Source of the DNA: Setoptus koraiensis
Lineage: Eukaryota > Arthropoda
Direction: 5' to 3'
DNA: 64,000 bases
Assembly (NCBI GenBank): GCA_048013815.1
Contig: CM106586.1
Location: 17,608,001 to 17,672,000, forward strand
Shown here: positions 33,433-50,786 of the stretch, one piece after another
Layout of the letters: each line of letters begins with the position of its first letter
Position numbering within the stretch: the stretch's first letter is position 1
The notes under the pieces: generated by a model
What the model was told of the DNA's origin: nothing
What the model saw: only the letters and a program-made list of their open reading frames with translations
Databases searched by the model: none
Program-made: the position numbers and the translations under genes

Positions 33433-34205
33433 AATTGAAAAAAAAAATGTCCAACAAAAGTCACAACATCTCAGAGAACGTATCAATGATCGAGACTAAT
33501 GAGCGATCCTGGAGAGATTCAACTCAGAACATATTTGAGACCGATAGGGATATTCTTAGGCAACTTCTAGACAACATCATTGTCTTTGTTTGTCATCTAT
33601 GTATGCTTGCTCCCCAACTATTTTCAAAGAAACGTTTTCTTATCCTCTTGTCACTGAGATCTTTCCTGTTGCAACTTTTAAGGTTGATAAGTTCTCGAAC
33701 AATGAATCGTCAGAGAATACGCATGAGCTTCTCATACGACGGACCACCTGGTGGTGATTTCGGATATTGTTGTTTATTTTTTTTTTATCGTGTCATCGTC
33801 TGCTTTTCAACTGTAGCAGGAGAGGATGCCGATTGGAATGGTGTCCTCTCGTCTTTCTCAATTGATTTTATTTGGTCCAATTGACTGATTTCTTATGAGC
33901 TTCGCCATGATTTAAATTTCTGATTACAATCCACTGAACAAACAAGCCAACAAGCAAGTAATTGAATCGCTACACTTCAGCCGAGTCATGCTATGCCTAT
34001 ATCACTAGATTATTATCTGAGCAAAACATATACTACTAGACCAGTTAGGATGCAGGAGAACAATTGCATAACCGAACCACTATAAGAGCATGGATCGCTC
34101 TGAACAACATAGCACAATGCGACATTCTGGATCCTCCTGCTATTACATCAGAGAATCAATTATCCAATTGTTTGTCAGAGTTGCGAAAAATAAAGAATAT
34201 CGACC
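33433..34205. other. Intergenic stretch with a frameshifted F-box tail
   Basis: The first about 110 bp continue the homology to the C-terminal end of the downstream F-box paralogue in a shifted frame. The rest carries an open frame to 33884 without a recognised domain, then AT-rich DNA. No separate gene is called. Confidence 0.55.
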
Positions 34206-35681
34206 ATGTCCATAAACGATATGCTCAATGATGACTGCCTTGAACTTATCTTGGCCGAACTATCCTATCTCGATAGATGCAATTGTGCCATGGTTTGCAA
34301 GCGATGGCGTGAAATAATCAACGGACAGAAGCGAAGATGTCATGTAGAAATGTGCCCCAAGTTCGAGGAAGATCCTCATCTATATGAAAGATTCATGAGG
34401 AAACGTCGATCTCATTGTACGTCATTAAGTGTAGCCTTTGAAGACTATCTCACATATCGAGAACACTTTGAAGTATTCTGGGAACTGTACGGGGCCGATC
34501 CCGATCTTCTTTTCAGGCTTGAGATAAACCTGTCGAATTTCAGAAAGCAAACATACGAATGCCATTGTGCTTTGCAGCAACCTAAGATGGCGGACAAGAG
34601 AAAATTCTCTAAAGTAGAGAGCCTTCAAATAGTATTTAGTCACGATCTTTGTCTATTATTTCTAGCAGATCTTATTGAATCGTGTCCAAACATAAAGCAT
34701 CTCAAAATCGATGGCATGTCTATTGACAATCATGTCTCTACCAATTTGCATGACCTACGTCCAAGATTTCAGACGCTGAATCATTTGGATCTATCAAGGG
34801 CATGTGGATCATTCAGTGAGCTCATTCGAGACAATCTAGATGGTTTATTGAGCATATCGGGTAATGAGGAAACTTACAAGGATCTGCTGATGTGTCAGAG
34901 AAAAATTAGAAAATTGCACTCCTTAAGCTTGATCATGATACACCCAAAGAGCAAAGAAGAAAAATATCCCCTACCGGAACTTGTCAGTCTGAACAACCTT
35001 CGCTTGGTCATGGGAAATGCAAAACTAAAGCCTATGGGCAATGGCTTGTTGACAAAGATTATGAATGTATTGCCATTCAAAGATGATAACAACGCAGATC
35101 GTATTGTCTTCATTATACCCGATGCGAAATTAACCCTAAAAAATGTCATACGCCACGAAGATCGTCTTGAAAGACTTCATCTGACAATACACTCCAGAGA
35201 CAAGATTGAATCCGATAGCTATATAGTAGATTTATCTAACGTTCTAGAATTTATCCCTAATTCCAGATGCTTCATCAGTTACAGTTTGGTTGTTACGCTA
35301 AGAGAGGAATCCGTGCACGACGTGAGCATCTCTGATGAGACAATCAGTTATCTCATATCCTTTAGTGATTGTTTCGATATATTGAGACTACCCATCAGAT
35401 TTGAGAGGAATATTGCCAAACTTAGATACCTACATGCCGAACTAAAGTCGCAGAAACGAAGCCTGACACTGGATATTCTACCTTTGTTTTCACAAACAAA
35501 GAGATGCCTTTCAGTTTCACTTGGCATAAATTCCCTAGACAAAATGGTTAAAGTATACGAGGGCACAGGGAACTCAGATCTGCCTCAAATCGTATATGGC
35601 ATTCTAAACAACAAGTTGTCGGACAATACTAACTTACGGATTTGGAGTAATTCAACACAAAATATGTTTCGGAACAGATAA
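34206..35681 (+). CDS. F-box protein, second of a tandem pair
   Basis: A 491-residue F-box protein. The F-box (residues 3-45, LNDDCLELILAELSYLDRCN...VCKRW) predicts Skp1 binding and a role as SCF substrate receptor. Downstream are Leu-rich segments such as LHSLSLIMIHPKSKEE and LTLKNVIRHEDRLERLHL, without a classical LRR or WD signature. It shares architecture and many residues with the gene at 32086, so the two arose by tandem duplication and have diverged substantially. This copy keeps the longer C-terminus (NSTQNMF). The substrate is unknown. It is convergent with the secreted-protein gene 121 bp downstream. Confidence 0.85.
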   Translation: MSINDMLNDDCLELILAELSYLDRCNCAMVCKRWREIINGQKRRCHVEMCPKFEEDPHLYERFMRKRRSHCTSLSVAFEDYLTYREHFEVFWELYGADPDLLFRLEINLSNFRKQTYECHCALQQPKMADKRKFSKVESLQIVFSHDLCLLFLADLIESCPNIKHLKIDGMSIDNHVSTNLHDLRPRFQTLNHLDLSRACGSFSELIRDNLDGLLSISGNEETYKDLLMCQRKIRKLHSLSLIMIHPKSKEEKYPLPELVSLNNLRLVMGNAKLKPMGNGLLTKIMNVLPFKDDNNADRIVFIIPDAKLTLKNVIRHEDRLERLHLTIHSRDKIESDSYIVDLSNVLEFIPNSRCFISYSLVVTLREESVHDVSISDETISYLISFSDCFDILRLPIRFERNIAKLRYLHAELKSQKRSLTLDILPLFSQTKRCLSVSLGINSLDKMVKVYEGTGNSDLPQIVYGILNNKLSDNTNLRIWSNSTQNMFRNR

Positions 35682-35802
35682 TGTCAGATTTCACACATTT
35701 ATTCATTATGATTGATATGATAACCAATCTGCAGACTGTCTGTCGACAACAATCGCAAGAAATGATATCTCCAGTGTATCCTGCCTTTTTTGTGAGTACC
35801 AT

Positions 35803-36315
35803 TCATGTATTTTGGTTTGTATCTTCAGCCATAGACTCTTTCAAGCCCAAACATGGAAGTAGCTTAGGATCGTACAATGCCAAACGACTTATTAAATCGT
35901 CCCAATATTCGATTGTGACCCTTTCGTCAGCATCATCATCCTTCATCGATACATGGAAGCTTGCTGAAGGAATTATCTTTATTGAATCTCTATTGTATGC
36001 AGTTTTTTGATTCAATGCATGAATCAGGTTTCTACGGATTTTGTTAGCGATAATATCCACGGTCATGCACTTTTCTAGAGGAAGTCGACATTCAGCATCA
36101 TCAACATCCTTGGTTCCGTCTTTGTTAGATTTGGAATCTCCAGGTACCTGATGGTACTTTTCTGTTAGATCCCTCGAATGATTTTTCAAGTATTGCCCTA
36201 CACGGTACATGACTCTCTCACATTGAGCAGTGTCCTTGAAGATCACCCCAGTTGAACATTCAGTAACTAGCATAGTAATTAGAACAAAACTTGAGAGAAA
36301 ATTGACAAGATGCAT
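35803..36315 (-). CDS. Small secreted protein of unknown function
   Basis: About 170 residues from the ATG at 36315; the frame extends eight codons further upstream without another ATG. The first about 23 residues form a clear signal peptide (hydrophobic core FLSSFVLITMLV, then ECSTG). The mature part is charged, with Cys in QCERV, ECRLPLEKC and LPCLG, and a Lys/Asp-rich middle. I do not recognise a family. The 3' limit could also be spliced, because a GGTACTC sequence follows the stop region. It lies convergent to the second F-box gene. Confidence 0.6.
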   Translation of the reverse strand: MHLVNFLSSFVLITMLVTECSTGVIFKDTAQCERVMYRVGQYLKNHSRDLTEKYHQVPGDSKSNKDGTKDVDDAECRLPLEKCMTVDIIANKIRRNLIHALNQKTAYNRDSIKIIPSASFHVSMKDDDADERVTIEYWDDLISRLALYDPKLLPCLGLKESMAEDTNQNT

Positions 36316-36620
36316 GGTGTTCAGGTAATAAATCTGCAATCAATTTCGTTTTAGTAAAGTGAGTGACTCTATGGTAAACGTTTTTGACGATGTGCTTGAA
36401 TAACCACAGACTTTTTCAATGTTCTATAAATAAAGTTTTTTGAGTCGATTCTGTGTTGGAAAGGTTGAAACTTCTCGTGAATTCTAACAGTTTCCAGATT
36501 CTCTGACGTTGATATCTATTATATCTATCGTTAGTTAAATGTACATGATCAATCTAAACAGAGAGATTCGATTATGGATTGGCTTGGTTTCGAGGTCGAT
36601 GATTTTCGAAATCGCACCTT

Positions 36621-38342
36621 TCACTTTTTGAAAGACTTCAATATCAATTCGATAGAGTTTTTTTCTTCGTCGTTTACTATTTCATTTCTGTATTCCATCA
36701 TCTCGGTTGTGATAGACTTGTGGTGGTCATATCCTGAACGCATCGCCATTAATTTGAATAATCTTTTCTTGATTGTATTGTCACTATTAGAATCCTTAAT
36801 TTGATATACATCTGCCAGATAACTTATCAATACAATCATATAGTCTATGGTTCGCAGTGCGAATGAACTACCCGATTTAAAAGTGTCAGCGTCTTCTTCA
36901 TCTATTTGGCCAGAAGACAGTTCTTTCTGTAGCTTGGCTCTTTTGTCGACGTATTTCACGTGCAATTCAAATAGTCGATCGGTCTTTTCAAAATCTGAAT
37001 CGACGAATTTAAAGATAATACGTTGCAAAAACTCGTGATTTCTGCAATTTTTTAACAGCGCCAGCAGTATAGATATTGTATGTTCTTCGATTTCATCTAT
37101 CTTCGAGTGCAACTCTTTCTTTTTCACCAAAGGAGTTATGATCACCTTGGGGTTTAAAAATATAGGAAATAGTACCCTCAATCCGAGAATCTCGATGAAC
37201 CTCTCACAACATTTGATAATAGTTTCATTGTGGGATTGACCGCTGGAGGTTAATACATGATCAAAAAATTTTAAGGCCGACATTTTGATGTTTGAACCCA
37301 AGGCAACTTTCTTTTTTTCCTTCAGAATGAGATTTATCAATTCTACTCCCTCATCTTTGAGGAACAATTGACGGTTGCTCTCACACTCATAGATACATGT
37401 GCAGAGACATTCGAAGATATTCTCTAGATATTCATGCTCATCCGCGGTCACGGGAGCATGACGTTTGTAGTAAGCCAATTGCTGTAACAAGGTGTCAACA
37501 CCGTTGAGATCTCCTAATAACACTCTATTATCTTTCTCATTCAAAAGTAGAATGGATAGTAGTTCTGAGGCATAATGTTTGTTTGCATCGTAAGGAATGC
37601 GGGCCTTCATTTTCTTGAGCAACCAATTCATAAGTTGACTGCCAGATGATTTCGCCAGGCCAGGATTATAATCTAAGAGATTCTCAAGGATAGATAGAGA
37701 GTTGTTGATACCTTGTGATTCTTCTTTTGTTTCCTCTTTCAGTCTATTTAGATTCGAGACAAGCTGATCAATAACATTGTGCTCTAGCAGTTGATTGATG
37801 AGAGGTTCAAAATCGCTGGAGTCTTCCATGGAGTCTATATCCGTGTATTCTTGTAAAATACTAACAATTTTACAGGATATGTCAGTGTTTTCATGAGAGA
37901 GAAGATTGATAAACTGAGCGATCACTCCTTTTTCTAGGAGAATACTAAACAAATGCGGTTGAGTAGCCAATCCTTGCAATTTATCTAATGCTGCAAACAA
38001 TTCCGTCTCAGATTCAATGAATTTAGTTGGTTCGTCTTGATATTTTATTCTGAGTTGTTGATTCTCGACAACCTTTTTATCAAACTGAGCTATGAGACGT
38101 CTCAAATTTGCCTCGTCCAAATCTAGAGTCGTTTGGTCGGGTAAAGCTGGTCCTACTTCATCGTTGGCACTATCCTCATCATGCTCTGTCTTGATCTGGC
38201 GCGTGGAGGTTCCTGAGGGATGATCATATTCCGAATACTGGCTAACTTTATGTCGCTTGCTAACAGAGCTCTGGCTGAATTCCGCGCTATTGCCGGGCTC
38301 CCTTTTCATCTTGTTTTTTATCAGCATGTCCTCAAAGTCCAT
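36621..38342 (-). CDS. CTNNBL1: Beta-catenin-like protein 1 (CTNNBL1)
   Basis: A single 573-residue exon, close to the human length of 563. CTNNBL1 is a nuclear armadillo-repeat protein associated with the CDC5L/Prp19 spliceosome complex. The N-terminus has basic stretches (KNKMKREP, SKRHK) that could be nuclear-localisation signals and an acidic linker. From DEANLRRLIAQFDKKVVENQQLRIKYQDEP onward the order and spacing follow the family, with ARM/HEAT helices such as LFSILLEKGVIAQFINLLSHENTDI, LLDYNP and MAMRSGYDHH. The ATG at 38342 gives the expected MDFEDML start. It is divergent from the Rab gene with about 1.3 kb between them. Confidence 0.95.
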   Translation of the reverse strand: MDFEDMLIKNKMKREPGNSAEFSQSSVSKRHKVSQYSEYDHPSGTSTRQIKTEHDEDSANDEVGPALPDQTTLDLDEANLRRLIAQFDKKVVENQQLRIKYQDEPTKFIESETELFAALDKLQGLATQPHLFSILLEKGVIAQFINLLSHENTDISCKIVSILQEYTDIDSMEDSSDFEPLINQLLEHNVIDQLVSNLNRLKEETKEESQGINNSLSILENLLDYNPGLAKSSGSQLMNWLLKKMKARIPYDANKHYASELLSILLLNEKDNRVLLGDLNGVDTLLQQLAYYKRHAPVTADEHEYLENIFECLCTCIYECESNRQLFLKDEGVELINLILKEKKKVALGSNIKMSALKFFDHVLTSSGQSHNETIIKCCERFIEILGLRVLFPIFLNPKVIITPLVKKKELHSKIDEIEEHTISILLALLKNCRNHEFLQRIIFKFVDSDFEKTDRLFELHVKYVDKRAKLQKELSSGQIDEEDADTFKSGSSFALRTIDYMIVLISYLADVYQIKDSNSDNTIKKRLFKLMAMRSGYDHHKSITTEMMEYRNEIVNDEEKNSIELILKSFKK

Positions 38343-39625
38343 CTTTGCTTTTATAATCTTAGACTATTCTATAACAATCTAGTAATCGAATGAGTATTGT
38401 TGCTTACTATGTTCACTGATCCTCGAACACGAATGTATTTCAAAACAAAAACACGCCAAAACTGATCACATGTTTTCTATTTTTATTTGATGCGTGGGAT
38501 GAATATCCTGCGCAATTCCTTCTGTGCGTCTGTGCTTATCTTCCCAAATGTAACCATTATAACAGTTACATCATAATCTAATGGCATTCATGTCACTGAA
38601 TTGATAGCAAATCGTGATAAGTGTTTATTGTAACTTCATGCATCCATACTGTACCATGGTCGATCAGATCTCGGACATCATTTTATCACTTGCAATTGCA
38701 ATTTAGCACACAGTTACTATGGGCAAGATGTACCATAGTCCTACTTGTTGAGCAATTCTTGCTCGGCGAAGAGCCTCTATCCACTAGTCATCTTCATTAA
38801 CATGACAACCAGGTTGTAATATGTCGTTTTCACTAGATGAACCAAAACCAAAAATTGTTGTTGGTGTGGCAGAGTTTGACTGAGACTTTGCGATGCTAAA
38901 ATCGTCTACAGCGTGGCGCTGCCAGTCATTGCCAGCCAAATTGTGCCAAACATTCAGGGTGATTTCATTTTGAAACTCGCAGTTGCATCAAGTCAAAGGC
39001 GGACGTGTATGGTCTTGCAACATTTGAACTTTATCAGAAATTAGTGTCGTCTTGAAGACAAAATTGGTCCAACACCCTGTCGAAGTTTTGGCAATGGGGT
39101 ATTGCGTGTGCGGCGTTTATACTCAACACGACCTTTCTATGCTTCAGCTAGATATCGAGCGTTGCGCACCTAGCGTCGGGAAACCTCTACCATGTTGTTG
39201 CTGTTTTTGTTCGCTACGTTCAAAGGTCTTTCGCGTGCATGAAACGGGGATGAAAGAGGGAAAATGCCACATTTATTTTTTTAATTCGCGAAACTCTGTT
39301 GTATCGAAAATCATTTTTATCAGAGGCATTGAAAAAAATATTTCATCATACTATAATATGCTTGCCCCTAAGCTATCCAATTAAATAGAATGACCAGACA
39401 GAAAATATCATACATTACTCAACTCTTATCAACCATAAACATCTGTTTTTCATCCCAAGGAAAATCAACATCGACACAAGGATTCCACTCAAGAGTTTTG
39501 GATTTTTAATACTTTCATTTTATTATTCATCTATTTTAATATCATGAGATATAATATAAAGTCTTCCCCGAAATATACATCTGCGATTCATCCTTAACTA
39601 CCTTGCTCATATAAACAAATTGACC
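38343..39625. other. Intergenic region between CTNNBL1 and the Rab gene
   Basis: Promoter territory for two divergent genes. A 110-codon open frame at 39052-39384 shows no domain and no homologue known to me, so it is not called. No repeat or RNA gene recognised. Confidence 0.55.
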
Positions 39626-40550
39626 ATGACGAACAGACCTATTGAGGCCAAAGTAGTACTGATAGGATCTAATGGTTAGTATATGGCAACTTCTAAGCCT
39701 TACTTAGCCCTGTTCGACTCCAAGATTATTAGAGGCCATCACTGATTTCTAACCACTTTGTTAATCACGCAGGCGTCGGAAAGAGTAGCATCATACAACG
39801 ATACCTGAGCAATCGTTTCACGCCAATCATGTCGCCAACTATTGGAGCTTCCTATTTCACACAAAACTTGTAAGCGATGATACCCTATGACATGAGTTCC
39901 TATTTCAGCAACCTGTCTCATACAAGCCAACTGATTAAAAGATTTACCAAATTATTCTTTTAGAGTCATAGACGAGCAACTAGTCCGATTGAACATTTGG
40001 GATACTGGAGGCCAAGAAAGATTCAGAGCAATGAGTCCCATTTACTACAGGAATGCTAGTGCAGCCATTGTTGTTTATGATCTGACTTCCCATGAGAGCT
40101 TTCTAGCATTACGAGAATGGATCAAAGGTATGCCAATTCTCTTCCTCATCTTTGTTTTACGCTGTTAGTAATAGCCAACATTTGTCATCATGAATATTTA
40201 TTATGTTTTTATTCACCTCATATTCAAATCGATCAGAATTGATTGTTAATGTTGGCGGCTCTGTTTTTCTAACTATTGTGGGAAACAAAAGCGATCTTCC
40301 CCATAGACAAGTTAGCCTAGGCGAGGGCGACAAGTTGGCTCTTGAATATAACGCCAAGCACTTTGAGTCGTCAGCTTTGACCGCACAGAACATACCGGAA
40401 ATATTTAAGAATATTGCAAATCAAATTGTTGTGAATAGTTCAGGAGGTGATAGTGCCAATGAAAGAAGATTAAACAAAGGTTACCTATCGGTGTGTGAGA
40501 AACAACCATATGACGCAGATAGGACTACCAGGAGATGGGGCTGTTGCTGA
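39626..40550 (+). CDS. Rab-family small GTPase (Rab5/22/31-like, divergent)
   Basis: Four exons: 39626-39674, 39773-39869, 39964-40127 and 40237-40550, all with GT-AG borders and consistent phase, giving 207 residues. Conserved GTPase elements are the P-loop GSNGVGKSS, switch I SPTIGAS, G3 WDTGGQERF, and G4 GNKSDL; the C-terminus ends RRWGCC, a double-Cys prenylation site. SPTIGASY and YYRNASAAIVVYD resemble Rab22/Rab31/Rab5, which act in endosomal traffic. Two departures are visible: G3 is DTGGQ rather than DTAGQ, and G5 is SSALTA rather than SSAK. It may be a lineage-specific endosomal Rab; the exact subfamily is uncertain. Confidence 0.88.
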
Positions 40551-41095
40551 AGTGACCTCATCAGACAAAGAAGACTCAAGGACGCATGGCAAAACTGCCA
40601 TCAGAGGACAAGGACCATAAATCATCATAGCTCGGTCCAGCAATTTTAACTCTAGTTTATTCATCTCGAGAGAATACAGGTAGCTCTCACATTACCGTTT
40701 GAGTTCAGTCTTTCATGACAAAACAGTTACCATCATTTGTAGCCGAGTACTACCCAAGATTAACATTCGGACTTTGTGATGCTTTTGTGATCAGTCACTG
40801 CATCGAACCGCCATCAGGGTGGCCAGATTTGAAATTATCACATTAGACTATAGCAAAGACCAAGAGAGAACAGAGAGTGAAGTGAAGTGAAGTGAGTTGC
40901 ACGTCAACTCGGACACGGAATTCCAAGTTTGCTTCCGTTCATATCAGAAGCCTGACATCTACATCGCGTTACCTGTTGCATAATCGTCATTATCATAGTT
41001 ATTTTTCTTTTTAAAGTTAGGTTTATGTTTGACGACATTGATGATTGACCTCATCTGATACTACCCTGTACTTAGTCACACTGTTATGTCAACGT

Positions 41096-41101
41096 AATAA
41101 A
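41096..41101 (+). terminator. AATAAA polyadenylation signal of the Rab gene
   Basis: AATAAA about 545 bp after the Rab stop codon, the first canonical signal I see in the 3' region. Confidence 0.55.
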
Positions 41102-41160
41102 GAAAATACATTACTTTTTATAACCATCACCACGTAAACTGCCATTTGGCCATCACATAA

Positions 41161-41204
41161 TCAACAGGTTGTGTGTGTGCGTGTGTGTGTGTTGAACCTG
41201 TTGA
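41161..41204. repeat. TCAACAGGTT / AACCTGTTGA inverted repeat around (GT)n
   Basis: The 10-bp arms at 41161-41170 and 41195-41204 are perfect complements. The loop is a GT microsatellite. Confidence 0.85.
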
Positions 41205-43262
41205 ATAACGATCATTCATTCAAAGCGACACAGGTATGACTAGGACGAGTGTGTGGCTATGACAAACCGGAAGTTGGAAAATATTCGATTGGATGAGCAC
41301 ACACAAGTAAGCGAATGTTGTTGCCGGGCATAATGGCGTGCAGTTACTGCAGCAGTAGGATACGATTCGCTGTACTGTGGCTGGGTCTGACTTTCTTGTG
41401 TTTCTTATCTGCCCCTTGTGTGTGTGTGTGTGTCCTGTTTCATGTGCCCTCGATACACATAGTGCAAACGTGAGCGGCACAGTTTATACAATGTTTTTTT
41501 CGCTGCCGCTGAACAACAGAACCCAACTTTTGCTGCACTGCGTTAGCATAAGCGAGAGAGCGCGCGCAAACGCACGCGGGCACAGTAATGATGACGTTTT
41601 GCGGGCCACTGTTATGCATGCGTATTCGCGAATATCAGTTCACGGCATGAACTTCATGGACAACAATGTGTGTGTGTGTGTGTGTGTGTGCGCTGAGGAT
41701 GGTGCGCTTTCACAAGTCGCACCATCTTCTATAGCAACAATTCGACATTCCGCCGGCCGCCGCCGCACACACTCACTGTGACACAGATCAATTAGTGGAG
41801 ATAGTGGCACTGAAAGTGAGTTGCGCCGACTGGTGTGATTTGGGTTCGTTCGCTGGTGTCCAGCTCACTGTGAGCTGCTCACACCGTGTGTCACACAGCT
41901 GCCCGCGAGTCACCGAGCGCTGGTATTGGTTGGTGCTGGTGGTGCGTTGCGTAGGGAGTTGTGGCCAATATGAGCGGTAGGGTAGCGGCGGCGGCGGCGG
42001 CGGCGACTGGTTAGCAAGCGGGTTGCCCGAGAACGAACGAGCGAATCCGGCGCAGCGCCGCCGCTCACGCCGGTCGCAATGGTAAAAGTGCCCACGGTGC
42101 GGACATACCAACCGCGAGTGGGAGCTCGGGCCAGCGTCGCCGTAATCGGTGCGACGGCTGCAATCGCTGCAACGCTAGCAGCCATAATAGTGATAGTTAT
42201 ATATTATTATATATTATATTATATGGTTATAGCAGCAGCAGCAGCAGTGTTAGTATAGTTTTGTAGCAGTACTTTCATAAACGCTGCCGCTGCTGCTGCT
42301 GCATGCAGGCATCAGTATAAACACGCACCAACAACAACTAGACGCAATCTGCAAATATTGCCCGTCTGTCCGTCTGTTCGTGCGTCCGTCTAACAGCGTA
42401 AGTGTGCGCCAGCGGCACGACGACTGGCTCAGGGGGCTGCAGGGGGGGGGGGAGGGGCGCAAAACTGGAGAGCAACAGCACTCCTGCTGCCTGCTGCTCC
42501 ATGCAGCTTGTTTATAGACATACTCACACACGCACACACAAACAGAGCGAGGGAATATCAGCAGCAGCAGCGGCAGCAGCAGAATCAGCCAATAGAAGTA
42601 GCAGTCATATGAATTTGGCGCCTAGTGTGCGCAGCACAAAGGCTCCACTCTATTCCGGCCTGATAGTATTTTAATTTTTAAATCAACAACAAAAGTGTTG
42701 CTGGTTCATTGCGACCCCCACCACCAGATTATTCACTGTGTGTGGGTGCCACGCTATTATTAGTTAATTAATCCACTCATCCAATCAATCTTACCAATAA
42801 CAATCACAAACAAAAGTAACTCTCTCTCTCTCTCTCGCTCGCTCCTCTCCACTCTCTCCTCTCTGCCTCTGACTGTGTCTTTAATCTTGCCCATCCCCAC
42901 CCCCGAAAAAATACATCCACACTATTGACTGAACACACTCCTACCGAGAAAGTGAGAAACTGGGAGAGCGAGACACAGAGACGGAGGCAGGGAGTGTGTG
43001 TAGTTGTTGTAGAGAGTTGTTGTTTTTGTTGTTTTGTGACAAAAGACATCATCATCATCATCATCTTTGATCGATACCGGTACCACTACTAGTTAAATGC
43101 GCTTGCAATACATATGCAACTACGCAGACGCCCAGCAACAACAACAACAATAAGCAATTTGCGTAAGCCAACCCAAACTATAACTATCACTATTAAAGAG
43201 CAAACAATAGCAACTACCATTTACAGGCAATCCACCTGGGGCCCAGTCACACCGCCAGAGAC
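41205..43262. other. Microsatellite-rich E2F upstream region, possible 5' UTR intron
   Basis: No protein gene recognised. The stretch has GT runs near 41418 and 41668, a (GGC)n run at 41985-42004, (AGC)n/(TGC)n runs at 42232-42248 and 42285-42303, a G run near 42445, (AGC)n near 42555-42582, a (CT)n run at 42820-42845 and (ATC)n at 43047-43064. A good 3' splice acceptor, TTTACAG, ends at 43226, 37 bp before the E2F ATG. A non-coding first exon and large 5' intron therefore seem likely. Confidence 0.6.
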
Positions 43263-44153
43263 ATGGATCAGCAGCCTCGTCACAAGACGAGCCTCACATA
43301 TCTCACGGAGAGATTCATAGAGCTTCTGGAGAAGACACCCGATGGACTCGTTGATCTTAACAATGCCTCAAAAGTGTTAGATGTTAAAAAGCGTAGAATA
43401 TATGACATTACCAATGTATTAGAAGGTATTGGTATATTACATAAGACATCTAAAAATACTATTCAGAGGAAAGTTACTACACAAACGCCATCGCCAGAAT
43501 CACAACAAAAAACATTATTAGAGATAGAGACGTTACAAAATACTGATAAGATGCTGGATGAAAAAATTAAAACCATTGAACAGGAGGTTCATTCAGAACT
43601 ATTGTCAGACGATTCATTGTTTGTTACTTATCAAGATATTAAGCGATTCTTTAATGATCAGACGGTTATAGCTGTCAAGGCGCCTCCTGACACACGATTG
43701 GAAGTCAATGAAAAATTGCAAATCTGGATGAAGAGTCATCACGGAGAGATTGAAGTTTATCTATGCCCCAACGACTACTCATCCCATCTTCAACAGCAAC
43801 AACAGCAACAATTACAACAACTGCAACAGCAACAGCAGTTACAATTACAACACCAGAAACAACCAACTCCACCACCTTCTCTTACACCGCAGCAGCAGAG
43901 ACAATACACTAATCATCAAGCTATCAGTGTTGATGAGGGTAGAGGGATATCTGTCGTATCTAGCATAGAAGACCAAAATTACACTACTGATCCTACCTTG
44001 TCATCTGCCTTAAACATTCACGAAGACGATGATCCTTTGATATGCGGGAAGTTCTTGCCCTTTGAAGCCCGCGATGAAACAGAATATAACTTCGCACTCG
44101 ATGAATCCGAAACTATTGGGTCATTATTTGATGATTCTTCTATTCTATTTTAA
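43263..44153 (+). CDS. E2F: E2F transcription factor (E2F4/5-like layout)
   Basis: A 296-residue E2F, which with a DP partner controls cell-cycle genes and is held by pocket proteins. The winged-helix DNA-binding domain sits at the very N-terminus (residues 9-70) with the family motif [17 protein letters not shown] leucine-containing coiled-coil and marked-box region follow to about 172 ([29 protein letters not shown]). A Gln-rich insert (about 176-215) precedes the tail. The last 26 residues hold a pocket-binding motif ([16 protein letters not shown], comparable to DYxFxLxxxEGIxDLFD). Layout and size match E2F4/5 or Drosophila E2f2; no cyclin-A-binding N-terminus is present. It is convergent with WDR7. 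Confidence 0.93.
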   Translation: MDQQPRHKTSLTYLTERFIELLEKTPDGLVDLNNASKVLDVKKRRIYDITNVLEGIGILHKTSKNTIQRKVTTQTPSPESQQKTLLEIETLQNTDKMLDEKIKTIEQEVHSELLSDDSLFVTYQDIKRFFNDQTVIAVKAPPDTRLEVNEKLQIWMKSHHGEIEVYLCPNDYSSHLQQQQQQQLQQLQQQQQLQLQHQKQPTPPPSLTPQQQRQYTNHQAISVDEGRGISVVSSIEDQNYTTDPTLSSALNIHEDDDPLICGKFLPFEARDETEYNFALDESETIGSLFDDSSILF

Positions 44154-44424
44154 AAAAAAACATGTAATATATACATAGTCTTAACAATATAACGCATACA
44201 TACAATTGCCCATAATATTTATCAATTATAAATTTTACAAAAAAGAGTTCAGGAGTTCTCTCGTGAGTTGTCATATTATTTGATCCACCTACATTCCAAC
44301 AAATCATCGAGATGAGGGTCTTAAAGTGATGAGGTGCACATCTTCTTCCTAAGGTTTTCTATGTATTGCACAGTAGAAATTTATTCGTACAAAAAAAAAA
44401 TCATTGACTTGTCTTCAGCGAAGA

Positions 44425-50018
<5,594 letters not shown>

Positions 50019-50034
50019 GGCCCTTAGAAGGGCC
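50019..50034 (-). terminator. Histone mRNA 3' stem-loop
   Basis: On the minus strand the 16-mer GGCCCTTCTAAGGGCC fits the histone stem-loop consensus GGYYCUUHUHARRRCC: a 6-bp stem and 4-nt loop. It lies about 72 nt after the H3 stop codon, the expected distance for SLBP-dependent, non-polyadenylated 3' processing. Confidence 0.92.
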
Positions 50035-50105
50035 GTTTGATACTATTTGTCTTGAATGGGTACACTGTTACTCCATAGTCTATAACTTTAAGGTGGTCAA
50101 CTCAA

Positions 50106-50570
<465 letters not shown>

Positions 50571-50662
50571 CTAACTTAATAGTATTTGGTGTTGAGTCTC
50601 TAGGAGGTGTTAACTGCACAAGTTATTATCGGAGAATGTGACCAGAGAAACATAGCGGCTTC

Positions 50663-50670
50663 TATTTATA
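50663..50670 (-). promoter_or_regulatory. TATA box of histone H3
   Basis: TATAAATA on the minus strand, about 147 bp upstream of the H3 ATG. This spacing fits a short 5' leader. Confidence 0.8.
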
Positions 50671-50786
50671 CCACTGGTATTGCGCGCTCATGCCAATGTT
50701 AGTCACACAACAATTGTAAAAGTGCGCTCGATGTGCAAACGAGTGCACTCGTGTGTTGGCGCGTCACGCATGCGCCCCACATGTTG

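Noticed and set aside
33405-33884. Separate gene after the first F-box gene
   Set aside because: Its start overlaps the F-box frame and its first part is the frameshifted F-box tail; the rest has no recognised domain.
36574-36804. Plus-strand frame over the CTNNBL1 3' end
   Set aside because: It is an antisense shadow of a well-supported gene.
39052-39384. 110-codon open frame between CTNNBL1 and the Rab gene
   Set aside because: No domain, no recognised homologue and no splice or promoter support.
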